DNA of 64,000 bases from Shewanella maritima (GTDB taxonomy: Bacteria > Pseudomonadota > Gammaproteobacteria > Enterobacterales > Shewanellaceae), in the NCBI RefSeq assembly GCF_004295345.1, contig NZ_CP036200.1:3659501-3723500 (forward strand). The letters are read 5' to 3'. Of this stretch, positions 36,767 to 46,985 are shown in pieces; within the stretch, counting starts at the first letter, position 1, and each line of letters begins with the position of its first letter. The notes below the pieces were generated by a model. That model saw nothing but the letters and a program-made list of their open reading frames with translations, ran no database searches and had not been told where the DNA came from. The position numbers and the translations under genes are program-made.

Positions 36767-37726
36767 ATGTTAAAAGTAGATCCAACTTCTCCAGAGTTAA
36801 ATATCTTATTGGCTAACCCACGTGGTTTTTGCGCTGGTGTTGATCGCGCCATTAGCATCGTTGAGCGTGCACTCGAGTTATTTGAACCGCCAATCTATGT
36901 ACGTCACGAGGTGGTGCACAACCGTTATGTGGTTGAAAACTTAAAGCAACGTGGTGCAATTTTCGTTGATGAACTGCACCAGGTACCAGATGACTGCATT
37001 GTTATTTTCAGTGCCCATGGTGTGTCTCAAGCCGTACGTAAGGAAGCAAAAGATCGCGGCTTAAAGGTATTTGATGCAACCTGCCCATTAGTGACTAAAG
37101 TACATTTACAAGTCACTCGAGCCAGCCGTAAGGGCATTGAGTGCATTTTGATTGGTCACGAAGGTCACCCAGAAGTCGAAGGTACCATGGGTCAATATGA
37201 CAATAAAAATGGTGGCGTGTACTTAGTAGAGTCTCCTGAAGATGTGGCTGCATTAAAAGTTAACGACCCTGATAACCTATGCTTTGTGACTCAAACTACA
37301 CTGTCAGTGGATGACACCCTTGATATCATTGCTGCACTGCAACAGAAGTTCCCAAGTATTGAAGGCCCGCGCAAAGATGATATTTGCTACGCGACGCAAA
37401 ACCGTCAAGATGCGGTACGTAACATGTCGAGCGATGTTGACTTAATGGTCGTAGTTGGCTCAAAGAACAGTTCGAACTCAAACCGTTTACGTGAACTCGC
37501 TGAAAAGCAAAATGTACAAGCTTATCTAGTCGATAACGCTGATGATGTTGATGTGAATTGGTTTAATGATGTTAAGCGCGTTGCCGTTACCGCTGGTGCC
37601 TCTGCTCCTGAAGTGTTGGTTCAACAGGTAGTGGAAGCCATTGCTAAACTCGCCCCAAGTGCAGTCACTGAAGTTGAGGGTCGTAAAGAGGATACAGTAT
37701 TCGCCGTACCTGCAGAGCTAAGATAA
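36767..37726 (+). CDS. ispH: 4-hydroxy-3-methylbut-2-enyl diphosphate reductase
   Basis: A 319-residue iron-sulfur enzyme (E. coli IspH is 316). The three cluster cysteines lie in [17 protein letters not shown] and [20 protein letters not shown] is a substrate-loop motif. It makes IPP and DMAPP in the last step of the MEP pathway. It ends the ribF-ileS-lspA-fkpB-ispH group. A small extension at the start ([12 protein letters not shown]) precedes the usual [12 protein letters not shown]. Confidence 0.97.
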   Translation: MLKVDPTSPELNILLANPRGFCAGVDRAISIVERALELFEPPIYVRHEVVHNRYVVENLKQRGAIFVDELHQVPDDCIVIFSAHGVSQAVRKEAKDRGLKVFDATCPLVTKVHLQVTRASRKGIECILIGHEGHPEVEGTMGQYDNKNGGVYLVESPEDVAALKVNDPDNLCFVTQTTLSVDDTLDIIAALQQKFPSIEGPRKDDICYATQNRQDAVRNMSSDVDLMVVVGSKNSSNSNRLRELAEKQNVQAYLVDNADDVDVNWFNDVKRVAVTAGASAPEVLVQQVVEAIAKLAPSAVTEVEGRKEDTVFAVPAELR

Positions 37727-38051
37727 ACAACAGCTTATATAGCTCCCACCTTTTCATCGATGTTGTGAGCGAGAGAAAACGCTGTGCTGTATCCCTGAAA
37801 ACCTAAAGCCTAGCTTTAGGTTTTTGTTTATCTGACGATATAAACTTAATAGATATAGGTGTAATAACACTTGTGTAGTCAGTCTTTCGATTGAATATAT
37901 CAAATATGTTTAATATACAATTTTGATACTAGATGAGATTAGCCAGTTCGGTTATGATGGTTAATTAATCGTAATTAGCTAAGTTTAAGATTTATAAAGG
38001 TAAACGTCGATTAGCAAGGTCAAAAAACTGACAAATTATGGAGGATTGACG
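37727..38051. other. 325-base region between ispH and the minor-pilin operon
   Basis: A terminator for ispH is at 37798-37823. The rest is A/T-rich and should contain the pilV promoter; no clear -24/-12 (sigma-54) or strong -35/-10 boxes were found by eye. Confidence 0.45.
37798..37823 (+). terminator. Terminator after ispH
   Basis: The stem AAACCTAAAGC / GCTTTAGGTTT with loop CTA, followed by T-rich sequence; it starts about 72 bases after the stop. Confidence 0.88.
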
Positions 38052-38606
38052 TTGAGGTCAGTTAAGCAAAAAGGTTTCTCGTTGATTGAAGTAATGGTTT
38101 CCCTGGTCATTCTGGTGATTGGGTTAATTGGTATTTTTAATCTTCATATTGTCTCCAAGCAAGGTAGTTTTGAGTCGTTCCAACAGACTCAGGCGTCTTA
38201 TTATGCCAATGACATTATTAACCGCATGCGCTTAAACGTGGCTGAATTGGCGAACTACGGTAGTGCTTCAGGTACTAGCTACACAGGGCAGTCATTAGTG
38301 ACTCCGGGAAAAATGTGCGACGAAGGTGCAGTGTGTACTGCGATTGAAATGCGCGAATGGGATCTATTTGACTGGCAAAAACTATTTATTGGTGATGCAG
38401 AAATGTCGGGCGGCTCAGGAGTTGGTGGTTTACCTGACCCAACCGCTTGCGTATACGTAGAGGGTAATAATGTAACCGTAGTGATGACCTGGGCAAGCGT
38501 ACGTAAATTTAACTCAAGTCAGCAGGGGCAAACTGACTACGTGAAAAACTGTGGTGGTTCGAATAACAAGAAACGAACCTATGAAATTCAAACGGCAATC
38601 TTTTAG
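38052..38606 (+). CDS. pilV: Type IV minor pilin PilV
   Basis: A 184-residue prepilin. A short basic leader (MRSVKQKG) is followed by FSLIEVMVSLVILVIGLIGIF, the type IV prepilin cleavage site (after G8) with the conserved Glu5 and hydrophobic helix. The size and place before pilW fit PilV, which primes assembly of the thin pilus tip complex. The start is TTG at 38052, seven bases after GGAGG; the in-frame TTG two codons before lies against the ribosome-binding site and is less likely. It is the first gene of pilV-W-X-Y1-E. Confidence 0.88.
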   Translation: MRSVKQKGFSLIEVMVSLVILVIGLIGIFNLHIVSKQGSFESFQQTQASYYANDIINRMRLNVAELANYGSASGTSYTGQSLVTPGKMCDEGAVCTAIEMREWDLFDWQKLFIGDAEMSGGSGVGGLPDPTACVYVEGNNVTVVMTWASVRKFNSSQQGQTDYVKNCGGSNNKKRTYEIQTAIF

Positions 38607-38609
38607 GCA

Positions 38610-39617
38610 ATGACTATGACAAAGTTAATACATCAACGAGGCATGTCATTAGTAGAGTTAATGGTCGCGATGGTCATCAGCTTATTTTTGTCTGCCGGCC
38701 TATTTACCATGTTTAACATGTCATCGTCTAATGTGACTACGACAAGTCAGTTTAATCAACTTCAAGAAAATGGCCGTATCGCGCTGACATTGATGGAACG
38801 TGATATCAACCAATTGGGCTTTTTCGGCGATCTAACTGGCACAGAGATGATCCTCAATACCAATACTACCAACAGTGCCACTGCGGTAACTTCTGATTGT
38901 GTAGGTGGCGGCGTCAACAATGAGACCTTTCCTGAAAATGTTCCTGCTCACTTTCGCAGACTTTGGGGCTTTGAGTATAAAACTACGGTCGAGATAAACT
39001 GTAACTCTGCGTTAACGCCGGATAAAGGCACAGACATTATTCAAGTTAAGCGCTTGATGGGACCATCACTCGCTGCTGCTGATTTAGAATCAAACCGATA
39101 TTACGCTTCGGTGACTTCCAACGAAATTGAATTTTTTAATGGTAGCGCCACGCCTCCTACCAAACTAAATAGCCGTTTGTGGGAGTATCAGCATCATGTT
39201 TATTTTGTTGAAACTGACAATAATATCCCTGTGCTTAAACGCCGCAGCTTAAACATCTCGAATGGTATGAGCAATGAAGAACAGTTAGTTGAGGGTATCG
39301 AAAATTTACGCTTTATGTATGGTTTTGATAATGATGGTGATTCAACACCGGATGTGTTTTTACCTGCTGAAGATGTATCCACGTTTATGTGGGACAACCA
39401 GGGTTTTCAACGCTTAGTCGCCGTAAAAATATTCGTGTTAGTGAGATCAGTTCAACCAGACCGCACATATAGTAATGATGTTACTTATACTTTAGGTGAC
39501 AAAGAGATCAGTGGTGCTTCAAGTGCTAATAGCTCAGACCCAAATTATGAGCACTATCGTCGACGTGTGATGTCGACCACGGTGGTACTAGAAAACCCCG
39601 TATTAATAAGAACCTAA
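38610..39617 (+). CDS. pilW: Type IV minor pilin PilW
   Basis: A 335-residue prepilin, the long kind expected of PilW. The leader MTMTKLIHQRG is cleaved before MSLVELMVAMVISLFLSAGLF, with the conserved Glu5. The body is rich in Asn, Thr and Ser and has cysteine pairs typical of a large globular minor pilin; RLVAVKIFVLVRS near residue 270 is the conserved PilW region. The ATG lies three bases after the pilV stop. Start choice among the first two Met is open. Confidence 0.88.
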   Translation: MTMTKLIHQRGMSLVELMVAMVISLFLSAGLFTMFNMSSSNVTTTSQFNQLQENGRIALTLMERDINQLGFFGDLTGTEMILNTNTTNSATAVTSDCVGGGVNNETFPENVPAHFRRLWGFEYKTTVEINCNSALTPDKGTDIIQVKRLMGPSLAAADLESNRYYASVTSNEIEFFNGSATPPTKLNSRLWEYQHHVYFVETDNNIPVLKRRSLNISNGMSNEEQLVEGIENLRFMYGFDNDGDSTPDVFLPAEDVSTFMWDNQGFQRLVAVKIFVLVRSVQPDRTYSNDVTYTLGDKEISGASSANSSDPNYEHYRRRVMSTTVVLENPVLIRT

Positions 39618-39636
39618 ACAAAATAAGGGTCTGCAA

Positions 39637-40096
39637 ATGAAGAATTTGAGTTCAATAAGGCATCAGCAAGGATTAGTGTTGTTTTTCTCGCTTATTGTGC
39701 TGATTTTAATGACGATTATAGGGGTTGCACTTGCTGTCAACTCTTCTCAGTCGCTGCGAATGGCTGGTGCCCGGCGGTGACAGGGTGGCGGCAACAATGC
39801 AAGCGCAGGGTGGCTTGAGTACTGTGATTGATAAAAGTGACTTTTATCAGTTCAGTACCACAAATACAGCAGTGCAGAACGTGAGCGAGATGGACGGCTC
39901 GCAGACAATTTCATTAATGCCTTTAAACGACCCAGGTATTGAGGTGAGTTGTCAACGCAGTGAGAAGGCAAGCGCTGCAAACTTAATTGGCTGTCGAAGG
40001 ATCGAGGTCAGCAGCACGGTCGAATTTGGCCGAGGTGGTTATGGTGAGCTCACCGTAACATCAGGTATTGAGCAAGAAGTGCTCAAAGGGAGTTAG
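39637..40096 (+). pseudogene. pilX: pilX, frameshifted minor pilin gene
   Basis: An ATG at 39637, with AAGGG upstream, opens a PilX-like start (MKNLSSIRHQQG, then LVLFFSLIVLILMTIIGVAL) and continues to SLRMAGARR, then meets TGA at 39778-39780. The rest of the gene (DRVAATMQAQGG... to the TAG before 40097) is in the next frame. Removing one C of CCC at 39770-39772 restores one frame of 152 codons: MAGA-GGDRVAATMQ. So a single-base insertion breaks the gene, unless it is a sequencing error. PilX proteins normally lack Glu5, as here. The operon continues undisturbed with pilY1 four bases later. Confidence 0.85.
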
Positions 40097-40099
40097 GAT

Positions 40100-43000
40100 A
40101 TGTTATTTAAACATTCGTTTTTTGCCGCGACCTTTTTGGCTATTGGTAGCGCTGCAACCTCTATGGCACCAGCTCTAGCTGATGATACTGAGTTGTACGT
40201 ATTGGAGTCTTCAATTCGTAGTAACGATAACCCGCAAGTACTTATTGTCCTCGATACCTCAGGAAGTATGGGCGATAACAAGTTTACAGCACCCACATTC
40301 CATGACCAGCCGAGCATTAGCTCATCGACCAAAATCTACTTTTCTCACGATGCGAAAGAAGTTCCTGAAGCGACTAGTACTCAGTTCTTTACCTATGCAA
40401 AAAATGGTTGCCATGTATCCAAAGAATTTCTAAAAGACTACGGTACTTATACTGGTTACTTCCGACACTACTTTAATTCTAAATGGTCCAAGTTGCCGCT
40501 TTATGACGGTTCACATATCTCAGTGTTAGATTGTTATGAAGACATTGCCGAACAAGAGACCCGTAACGGTTCTGGGCAGCCTACTGGTTACCCAGTTGAT
40601 GACCTTAGTTCACCTTATAACAACGATATCGAGAAAGCTAAACTTACCGAGTTTGGTTTAGGTGATCCTGTATACCTTTATACTAAAGAGTATATTGATT
40701 GGTATCATAAAGATAACAAGCCAAATGGTTGGCCTAATGGTAGTTCTTATACTCGTATGGATGTTGCAAAGCGGGTATTGGAAGAAATCGTAGTTAACAC
40801 CCCTGGTGTTGACTTTGGCTTAGCAATTTTCAATAAAAACTCTAACAATAGTCAGGATGGTGGTCGCATCATTCAAGGTTTCCGTCCTGACAGTATTGCC
40901 AACAAAAATGCCACCATTGATATCATTAAAAACTCTTATTCGATCAATGGCAACTACACGCCCCTTTGTGAAACCTTATATGAAGCCTATAGTTACTTGT
41001 TTGGTAAGCCAGTTAAGTTTGCCCATGAAACTAGTGGTTCGACTTCAAACCCAACTTATGATTCTTCGATTGAGTCAAATGGCGTGTATAAAAACCCTTT
41101 CGAAAATAAGCTCTGTCAGTCAAAAGCGTCCATCATTTACGTAACTGATGGTATTCCTAATAATGATCACAATGCTGATGCTGATATTAAAAAACTTCCA
41201 GGTGTTGATTTATCTATCGGTGTAGATGTTGTTTGGAGTGGCAAGACAACTACTAATTTAATGCCTTCAGTTGCGAAATGGATGTACACCAATGACGTCA
41301 ATAGTAATATTCCTGGTGTTCAATCAGTAACTACCCATACCATTGGTTTTAGTTCTGGTGCCGCGAACGCCGCGCCAATACTTAAAGCAACAGCTGAAAA
41401 TGCCGGTGGTAAGTATTACCCAGCTAATTCTGCACAAGAGCTTAAAGCATCTCTACTCAATGTGCTTGCTGAGATTAATAGCCAGGATGCTAGCTTCACT
41501 TCACCATCTGTAGTGCTTGATAAAACTCAAACAGGTGATGCCGCTTATTTCGCTATGTTCCTTCCAGATAAAGGACCTCGTTGGTCGGGTAACTTGAAGA
41601 AATTTAAAGTGCAATCTGACGGCAATGTGGTCGACAAAAATGACAACGATGCTATCGACTCTACTGGCAGCATCGCAAAAGATGCGTGTCCGCTTTGGAC
41701 AACGGACTGTAGCGGCAGCGATTACGCTGGTTATAACGTAGAAGATGGCGGTGTTGCTGCTGTAATGCGCAGTACTTACAGAACCAGCGTATCTAGTCGT
41801 AAAGTTCTTATCAATAAGGGTAATTCGGGTGATCTTGTTACCTTTAATAAGACCAATATTAAGTTAAATTCAGCGCTGAACACTGACACTAAGCTTGCAG
41901 ATTATATGGGCGTAACGAAAGACGATATTGATTCGACTCTGGATTGGGCTCGCGGTGTTAACGTTGACGATGAAGTATACAGCGATGAAGCTGGTGCTTC
42001 AGCGCCGTATCTACGCCAAGATATTATTGGTGACCCTCTCCATTCACGCCCACTGGTGATTAACTATGGCACCGAAGCGTCGCCTAATATTCGTATTCTC
42101 ATGGGTACCAATCATGGCTTTATGCACATGTTTAAAGATACCGAGAAAGATGGTAATGGCAGTGTTGAGGAGTCATGGGCATTCATGCCTCTCGAGTTAC
42201 TGCCAAATGTAAAAGGTTTGCGTGATAACCCACAAACTGGTGTGCATTCTATTTATGGACTAGACAGTTCCCCAGTTGCTTATATTGAGCGTAATAACAG
42301 CGGTACAGTGAAAAAAGCTTGGGTCTTCTTTGGTATGCGCCGTGGTGGTACCTCATACTATGCACTGAATGTTACAGATCCTGACGCTCCTAAGCTCAAA
42401 TGGGTCAAAAGCGTAAGCAATTACTCTACTATGGGTGAAAGTTGGTCCGAGCCTGTCATCACTAAAGTGGCTGGGTGGCCTGCTGGTGCTACAACGGCTG
42501 GTGATGCAAAGCCTGTGCTAATTGTTGGTTCAGGATATAACCCGACCACAAAAGACGGTGCTTCAGTAGGCTCAAATGATACCACGGGAGCCGGGGTTTA
42601 TATCCTAGATGCTAATTCTGGATCTAAGGTACACATGTTTGGCCAGTCATCCACTGGTGCTGATACTGTAATGCCCGGTCTAGTTGACAGTGTTCCAAAT
42701 AAGGTTGCTGTATTAGACAGTGATAACAACCAACTGACAGACAGAATCTATGTGACCGATACTGGTGCAAATGTTTGGCGTTTGGATTTACCTGGGTTAC
42801 CGACTGATACTAGTAACCCTTGGTCCGCTTTCAAATTTGCAAGTATGGGCGGGAATACCACATCGTCAGATAGACGTTTCTTTGCGGAACCTGTTATCGC
42901 GCAAACAGCATTTAGTAATGTTGCTGAGCATACGTATACAGATACTCAGGGCGTAGAGCATGTGACGACTCAACATCAGAGTATTCCGTATGACGCTATA

Positions 43001-43627
43001 GCTATTGGTACCGGTCATCGACCTCATCCATTGAATAAGACTCGTCAAGACAAGTTCTTCTTGTTCCAGGACCGGAACATTGTGTCTAAGTCTTTTAGTA
43101 GCGCTGCGGGTAATGATACGCCTGATACTCTTACAATCAGCGATTTATATGACGTAACAGCTACGCCTCCAGCGAGTGAGAGTGAATTAATTACTTTTGG
43201 CACTAAACGAGGTTGGTATTATAGTTTTGCCGATGCGGGTGAGAAGTCGCTATCCGCTGCGACTATTGTTCAAGGGCGGGTGTTCTTTACATCTTATGTG
43301 CCAGAAACAGGCGCAACTGACAACTCTTGTTTAGTTCCAGGGCAGGGTAGACTATATGGCTTTGACTTGCATAAAGGTGTTCGAGCATACAGCCATTCTA
43401 AGGACTACTTTGATATAGGTGAACAAGTGCCGGATACGCCAACATTGATTATTCCAAAGAATGGTTCCAGCGACAGCTATATGTACCTTATTGGTATTGG
43501 TGATGCCGCCAACCAAATGGATAAGGAAGATGCGTTACTTGATGATGGTTGTCCTCCCGGTGACGACGCTTGTGTTGGTGGCGGCCTTGGGGTTAACCAA
43601 ATTTACTACCACTTGAACGAGAACTAG
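40100..43627 (+). CDS. pilY1: Type IV pilus tip adhesin / biogenesis factor PilY1
   Basis: A 1175-residue secreted protein, typical PilY1 size. A signal peptide ends at ALA (residue 27). A von Willebrand type A domain follows with the MIDAS motif DTSGSMG at 52-58. The C-terminal half is the beta-propeller conserved among PilY1 proteins; DSDNNQLTDRIYVTDTGANV near residue 873 has the spacing of the calcium-binding loop that controls extension and retraction in Pseudomonas. Cys-rich ends (GCPPGDDACVGG) lie near the C-terminus. It is between the broken pilX and pilE in one operon. Confidence 0.93.
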   Translation: MLFKHSFFAATFLAIGSAATSMAPALADDTELYVLESSIRSNDNPQVLIVLDTSGSMGDNKFTAPTFHDQPSISSSTKIYFSHDAKEVPEATSTQFFTYAKNGCHVSKEFLKDYGTYTGYFRHYFNSKWSKLPLYDGSHISVLDCYEDIAEQETRNGSGQPTGYPVDDLSSPYNNDIEKAKLTEFGLGDPVYLYTKEYIDWYHKDNKPNGWPNGSSYTRMDVAKRVLEEIVVNTPGVDFGLAIFNKNSNNSQDGGRIIQGFRPDSIANKNATIDIIKNSYSINGNYTPLCETLYEAYSYLFGKPVKFAHETSGSTSNPTYDSSIESNGVYKNPFENKLCQSKASIIYVTDGIPNNDHNADADIKKLPGVDLSIGVDVVWSGKTTTNLMPSVAKWMYTNDVNSNIPGVQSVTTHTIGFSSGAANAAPILKATAENAGGKYYPANSAQELKASLLNVLAEINSQDASFTSPSVVLDKTQTGDAAYFAMFLPDKGPRWSGNLKKFKVQSDGNVVDKNDNDAIDSTGSIAKDACPLWTTDCSGSDYAGYNVEDGGVAAVMRSTYRTSVSSRKVLINKGNSGDLVTFNKTNIKLNSALNTDTKLADYMGVTKDDIDSTLDWARGVNVDDEVYSDEAGASAPYLRQDIIGDPLHSRPLVINYGTEASPNIRILMGTNHGFMHMFKDTEKDGNGSVEESWAFMPLELLPNVKGLRDNPQTGVHSIYGLDSSPVAYIERNNSGTVKKAWVFFGMRRGGTSYYALNVTDPDAPKLKWVKSVSNYSTMGESWSEPVITKVAGWPAGATTAGDAKPVLIVGSGYNPTTKDGASVGSNDTTGAGVYILDANSGSKVHMFGQSSTGADTVMPGLVDSVPNKVAVLDSDNNQLTDRIYVTDTGANVWRLDLPGLPTDTSNPWSAFKFASMGGNTTSSDRRFFAEPVIAQTAFSNVAEHTYTDTQGVEHVTTQHQSIPYDAIAIGTGHRPHPLNKTRQDKFFLFQDRNIVSKSFSSAAGNDTPDTLTISDLYDVTATPPASESELITFGTKRGWYYSFADAGEKSLSAATIVQGRVFFTSYVPETGATDNSCLVPGQGRLYGFDLHKGVRAYSHSKDYFDIGEQVPDTPTLIIPKNGSSDSYMYLIGIGDAANQMDKEDALLDDGCPPGDDACVGGGLGVNQIYYHLNEN

Positions 43628-43629
43628 AA

Positions 43630-44052
43630 ATGACAATTAAGTCACATAATCAACACGGTTTTACTCTTATTGAGGCCATGATAACTGTAGTTATTATTGG
43701 TATTTTGGCCTCAATTGCTTACCCTTCGTATACTCAGTTTGTTGCTAAAGGGGCTCGTTCTGATGCACTTGCTGCTCTGATGAATGCATCCAACAGGCAG
43801 GAACAGTATTATTTAGACCACAAAACGTACACTAATAATATGCGACGTTTAGGTTTGAATGCTCCTACTAACAATAAGACCCATGAGGTTGAAAACGGTT
43901 TGTATGAGGTAAAGGCAACAACCGCAAATAGCAGCCGCTTTGTACTGGTTGCTGCAGCTATCGGTGTGCAAAAGACTAGAGATGATGCATGTAAAGAGAT
44001 ACAACTTGATTCTGACGGTGTTAAATCACCAGCGGCTTGTTGGGCAAACTAG
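43630..44052 (+). CDS. pilE: Type IV minor pilin PilE
   Basis: A 140-residue prepilin. The leader MTIKSHNQHG is cleaved before FTLIEAMITVVIIGILASIAY. The body keeps the PilE features: RSDALAALMNASNRQEQYYLDHKTYT and a C-terminal disulfide region (Cys at about 122 and 138). PilE is a minor pilin of the PilA family that needs PilY1. It begins two bases after pilY1 and closes the operon. Confidence 0.92.
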   Translation: MTIKSHNQHGFTLIEAMITVVIIGILASIAYPSYTQFVAKGARSDALAALMNASNRQEQYYLDHKTYTNNMRRLGLNAPTNNKTHEVENGLYEVKATTANSSRFVLVAAAIGVQKTRDDACKEIQLDSDGVKSPAACWAN

Positions 44053-44089
44053 ATTAAATACTAAAAGTTAGACGTATTAACACCAATAT

Positions 44090-44127
44090 AAAATGGGCCT
44101 TGCTAATTACCTAGCAAGGCCCATTTT
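44090..44127. terminator. Bidirectional terminator between pilE and the fimT-like genes
   Basis: The stem AAAATGGGCCTTGCTA / TAGCAAGGCCCATTTT, with a small loop, lies between convergent genes and serves both strands. Confidence 0.9.
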
Positions 44128-44199
44128 AGTGTTGGTTTTAAAATTGTAAATTGCGGTTTCAAGTTTCTATCGTTATCCACTTAGCTGGTTGTAACGCCT

Positions 44200-44712
44200 T
44201 TAACTGCAATTAACCGTAGTCGTTGCCGAGCTAATCTTACCTGAAACACTAACAACGATACCTTTAGAATATTCGCTGGTTTTACTCTCTGGACAATAGT
44301 TAATGGTAATTTGCGATGTACCATTAAGCATGCCATCAGCATTAAATGAGATTGGTGAGCTAGTCGATACTTTAATGAAGTCTTTATCGTTAAATCCATC
44401 TAGCACGCGAAGAGCATCTGTATTTGCATCTTTAGTCCCGTTTGAGGCAGAGTCTAAAATAACGTTATAGCCATCAATCCAATCGCCAGTGCAACCACCA
44501 CCCGTACCTGGGCAAATACTCACATTGCGGCTGAAACTAACCGCCTGGCTGCGGCCAAACATAATCGCAGACTCGATACCACTAATTGCTGATTTGGCGC
44601 GTGTGCCATAGTACAAATTAGTCAGAGAAGGCACTGCCACTGCTATTAAGATACCAGCGACGATAAGTGTTACCATCAACTCTACAACAGTGAATCCATT
44701 TTGCCGTTTCAT
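44200..44712 (-). CDS. FimT/GspH-family pseudopilin
   Basis: A 170-residue prepilin. MKRQNG is cleaved before FTVVELMVTLIVAGILIAVAVPSL. The body (RAKSAISGIESAIMFGRSQAVSFSRNVSICPGTGGGC) is the GspH/FimT domain (PF12019 type), with three Cys. It is 87 bases downstream of the second such gene and on the opposite strand to pilV-E. Which of the two is FimT and which FimU cannot be told. Confidence 0.85.
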   Translation of the reverse strand: MKRQNGFTVVELMVTLIVAGILIAVAVPSLTNLYYGTRAKSAISGIESAIMFGRSQAVSFSRNVSICPGTGGGCTGDWIDGYNVILDSASNGTKDANTDALRVLDGFNDKDFIKVSTSSPISFNADGMLNGTSQITINYCPESKTSEYSKGIVVSVSGKISSATTTVNCS

Positions 44713-44799
44713 GTGATTTTCCTTTTTCTTATATATGAATAAGTATAAAGGAAAATCAGCGTCAATACAGTATTGCGATGAACTTGCCAGAGCTGAGAA

Positions 44800-45324
44800 T
44801 TAACTCTTACATTCAATTTTCTTAGCTGTAGAAAATCTCACTCTGCCAGCTTGATTGACGATCACAGCCCTAGAGTGGGGACTAGTGTTAGTATCTGGGC
44901 AATATCTAAAAGTGCCATTGGTGCCAGATGCAAAGCCGTCGATTTTAAAACGGATGGCTTTGCGGTTGTAATAGGCAATATCTTGCGTGGGAAAAGCCTC
45001 GAAAACCTTGATAATTTTGTCATCCCCATCTAACTGATTTCTCGTTCCTGAGTCAAAAAAAGCGGTCATGCCTAATTGCCAGTTATTGTCACAGCGATTA
45101 TTTTCTAGATGGCAAATCGTCACGGGTTTGCCATAAGTGAGGGCATGATTACGGCCTAATTGAATAAAGCTCTGAACTTTACTTACATGGGTTTGGCTGC
45201 GGATTTTTTGCTTTAAAGCCAAAAAGCTTGGTAGTGCTGTGAGGGTAAGTGAGCTAGCAATAACTAAAGTCGTCATTAGCTCAATTAGGCTAAAGCCCTG
45301 AGTGCGCGTATGCATATGTTTCAT
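44800..45324 (-). CDS. FimT/GspH-family pseudopilin (second copy)
   Basis: A 174-residue prepilin. The leader MKHMHTRTQG is cleaved before FSLIELMTTLVIASSLTLTAL. It shares the general form and the C-terminal FRYCPDTNTSPHSRAVIVNQAGRVR region with the neighbour at 44200-44712 (YCPESKTSEYSKGIVVSVSGK), but the sequences otherwise differ, so the pair is an old duplication. It is likely first of a two-gene unit with that neighbour. Confidence 0.85.
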   Translation of the reverse strand: MKHMHTRTQGFSLIELMTTLVIASSLTLTALPSFLALKQKIRSQTHVSKVQSFIQLGRNHALTYGKPVTICHLENNRCDNNWQLGMTAFFDSGTRNQLDGDDKIIKVFEAFPTQDIAYYNRKAIRFKIDGFASGTNGTFRYCPDTNTSPHSRAVIVNQAGRVRFSTAKKIECKS

Positions 45325-45527
45325 CCTTGAATGTTGTGCTTAATAAAAGCGCCCGCCAAATCCTGTGGCAGGAGTGAGAGTATAGTCGAGTTTTTTTGTT
45401 TGTGCCTTGCTATTTGAAATGATTGAGTAAATTGGCGCTTATGCAGTAGACTATTGCAATATTCGTCCTTTGAATCCAAGCTAACGGTATTCAAAAGGAG
45501 CATTCGCGTAATTTAAGGAGTGAGTAA

Positions 45528-45866
<339 letters not shown>

Positions 45867-45889
45867 GCTTTTATCTTGCCATTGCAATC

Positions 45890-45918
45890 AAAAATAGCCT
45901 CTTAATGAGGCTATTTTT
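45890..45918 (+). terminator. Terminator after glnB
   Basis: The stem AAAATAGCCTC / GAGGCTATTTT with loop TTAA(T) and T-rich end, about 25 bases after the stop; it may serve the convergent regulator as well. Confidence 0.88.
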
Positions 45919-45971
45919 ATAGGTGACTATTGGTTATAGCTTGTCGCGAATACTCTGGTTTTAATGAACCA

Positions 45972-46985
45972 CTAGCAAGGAGCCTGAGTCGAATCCCTTA
46001 TCACCGGCTCTGGGGTAAACACTTTAGTATTGTGTTTAAGTGTTTTGCGGTGTTTATCAATGAGTAAATCGGTTGCGACCTTAGCAATTTCAATATTCGG
46101 TTGATGCACCGTTGTTAGTTTTGGCAGAGTTTGACGCGAAAACGGGCTATCCTCAAAACCCACAATAGATAGTTGCTTTGGAATATCGAGCCCAGCTAGC
46201 CTTGCTGCAAACAATGCACCAGCCGCTATTTCATCGTTACAGGCTACGATTGCGGTTGGTTTATATGCTAGCTCTAGCATTTGATTGGCGCAGTTGACAC
46301 CTGACTCAAACGAATATTGTCCTTGTAGGATCCATTCGGGTTTTACTTCCAGTTGATGCTTCTCTAGCGCTAGCTTAAAGCCATTAAAACGCTCAATGGT
46401 TGATTCATGCTGCTGATCACCGCTAATAAATCCAATATGCTGGTGGCCAAGTTCAATGAGGTGTTCAGTAATTGCTGTCGCACCATGTTGGTCGTTAACC
46501 AGCACAGTTAGCGCATCTTCGCTGTCTGAGTTTTCTCCAGCAATAATACGCACATAGTTAGCGTTTATTGAGTCGAGCGCTGCTAGAATATTTGGGTCTT
46601 CCGACATAGGCGGCGTGAGCACTAATCCAGCTAGTCTAGACTGCTTGACCATAGAGGTGAGCTCTTGACAGATATTTTCTGAGCGGGAGTTACACGGATG
46701 AATCAGCAGTTCAAAGCCTTTATCACGGCAAGACGACAAAATACCATTTTGCATATCAATTACGTAATAAGCATTTGAATTGTCATAAATAAAACCAATA
46801 ACGTAAGAGCTGGTGCTGGCAAGGTTACGCGCAGCAACATTAGGTTGATAGTTCAACTCTGCAATAGCTTTGTTAACCTTATCGATTGTTGCCTGTCTTA
46901 CCGAAGGCTCTTTGTTGGTCACACGCGAGACGGTTTTTATGGACACGCCAGCATGTTTAGCAACGTCATTAATAGTAACTTTCAT
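45972..46985 (-). CDS. LacI-family transcriptional regulator
   Basis: A 337-residue regulator. Residues 1-25 form the LacI helix-turn-helix (MKVTINDVAKHAGVSIKTVSR), the hinge follows (NVAARNLAS), and the rest is a periplasmic-binding-protein-like sugar-sensing domain (NAYYVIDMQNGILSSC; ACNDEIAAGALFAARL; IVGFEDSPFSRQTLPKLTTVHQP). The start at 46985 is chosen because the family begins with MKVTIxDVA; an in-frame TTG lies four codons earlier. It is divergent from a TonB-dependent receptor and has a palindromic site of LacI-family type next to that gene. By context it controls uptake of a sugar or glycan; the effector is unknown. Confidence 0.88.
   Translation of the reverse strand: MKVTINDVAKHAGVSIKTVSRVTNKEPSVRQATIDKVNKAIAELNYQPNVAARNLASTSSYVIGFIYDNSNAYYVIDMQNGILSSCRDKGFELLIHPCNSRSENICQELTSMVKQSRLAGLVLTPPMSEDPNILAALDSINANYVRIIAGENSDSEDALTVLVNDQHGATAITEHLIELGHQHIGFISGDQQHESTIERFNGFKLALEKHQLEVKPEWILQGQYSFESGVNCANQMLELAYKPTAIVACNDEIAAGALFAARLAGLDIPKQLSIVGFEDSPFSRQTLPKLTTVHQPNIEIAKVATDLLIDKHRKTLKHNTKVFTPEPVIRDSTQAPC

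Noticed and set aside
45321..45503. 60-codon minus-strand frame before the second fimT-like gene
   Set aside because: No ribosome-binding site or family features; overlaps promoter region of glnB.
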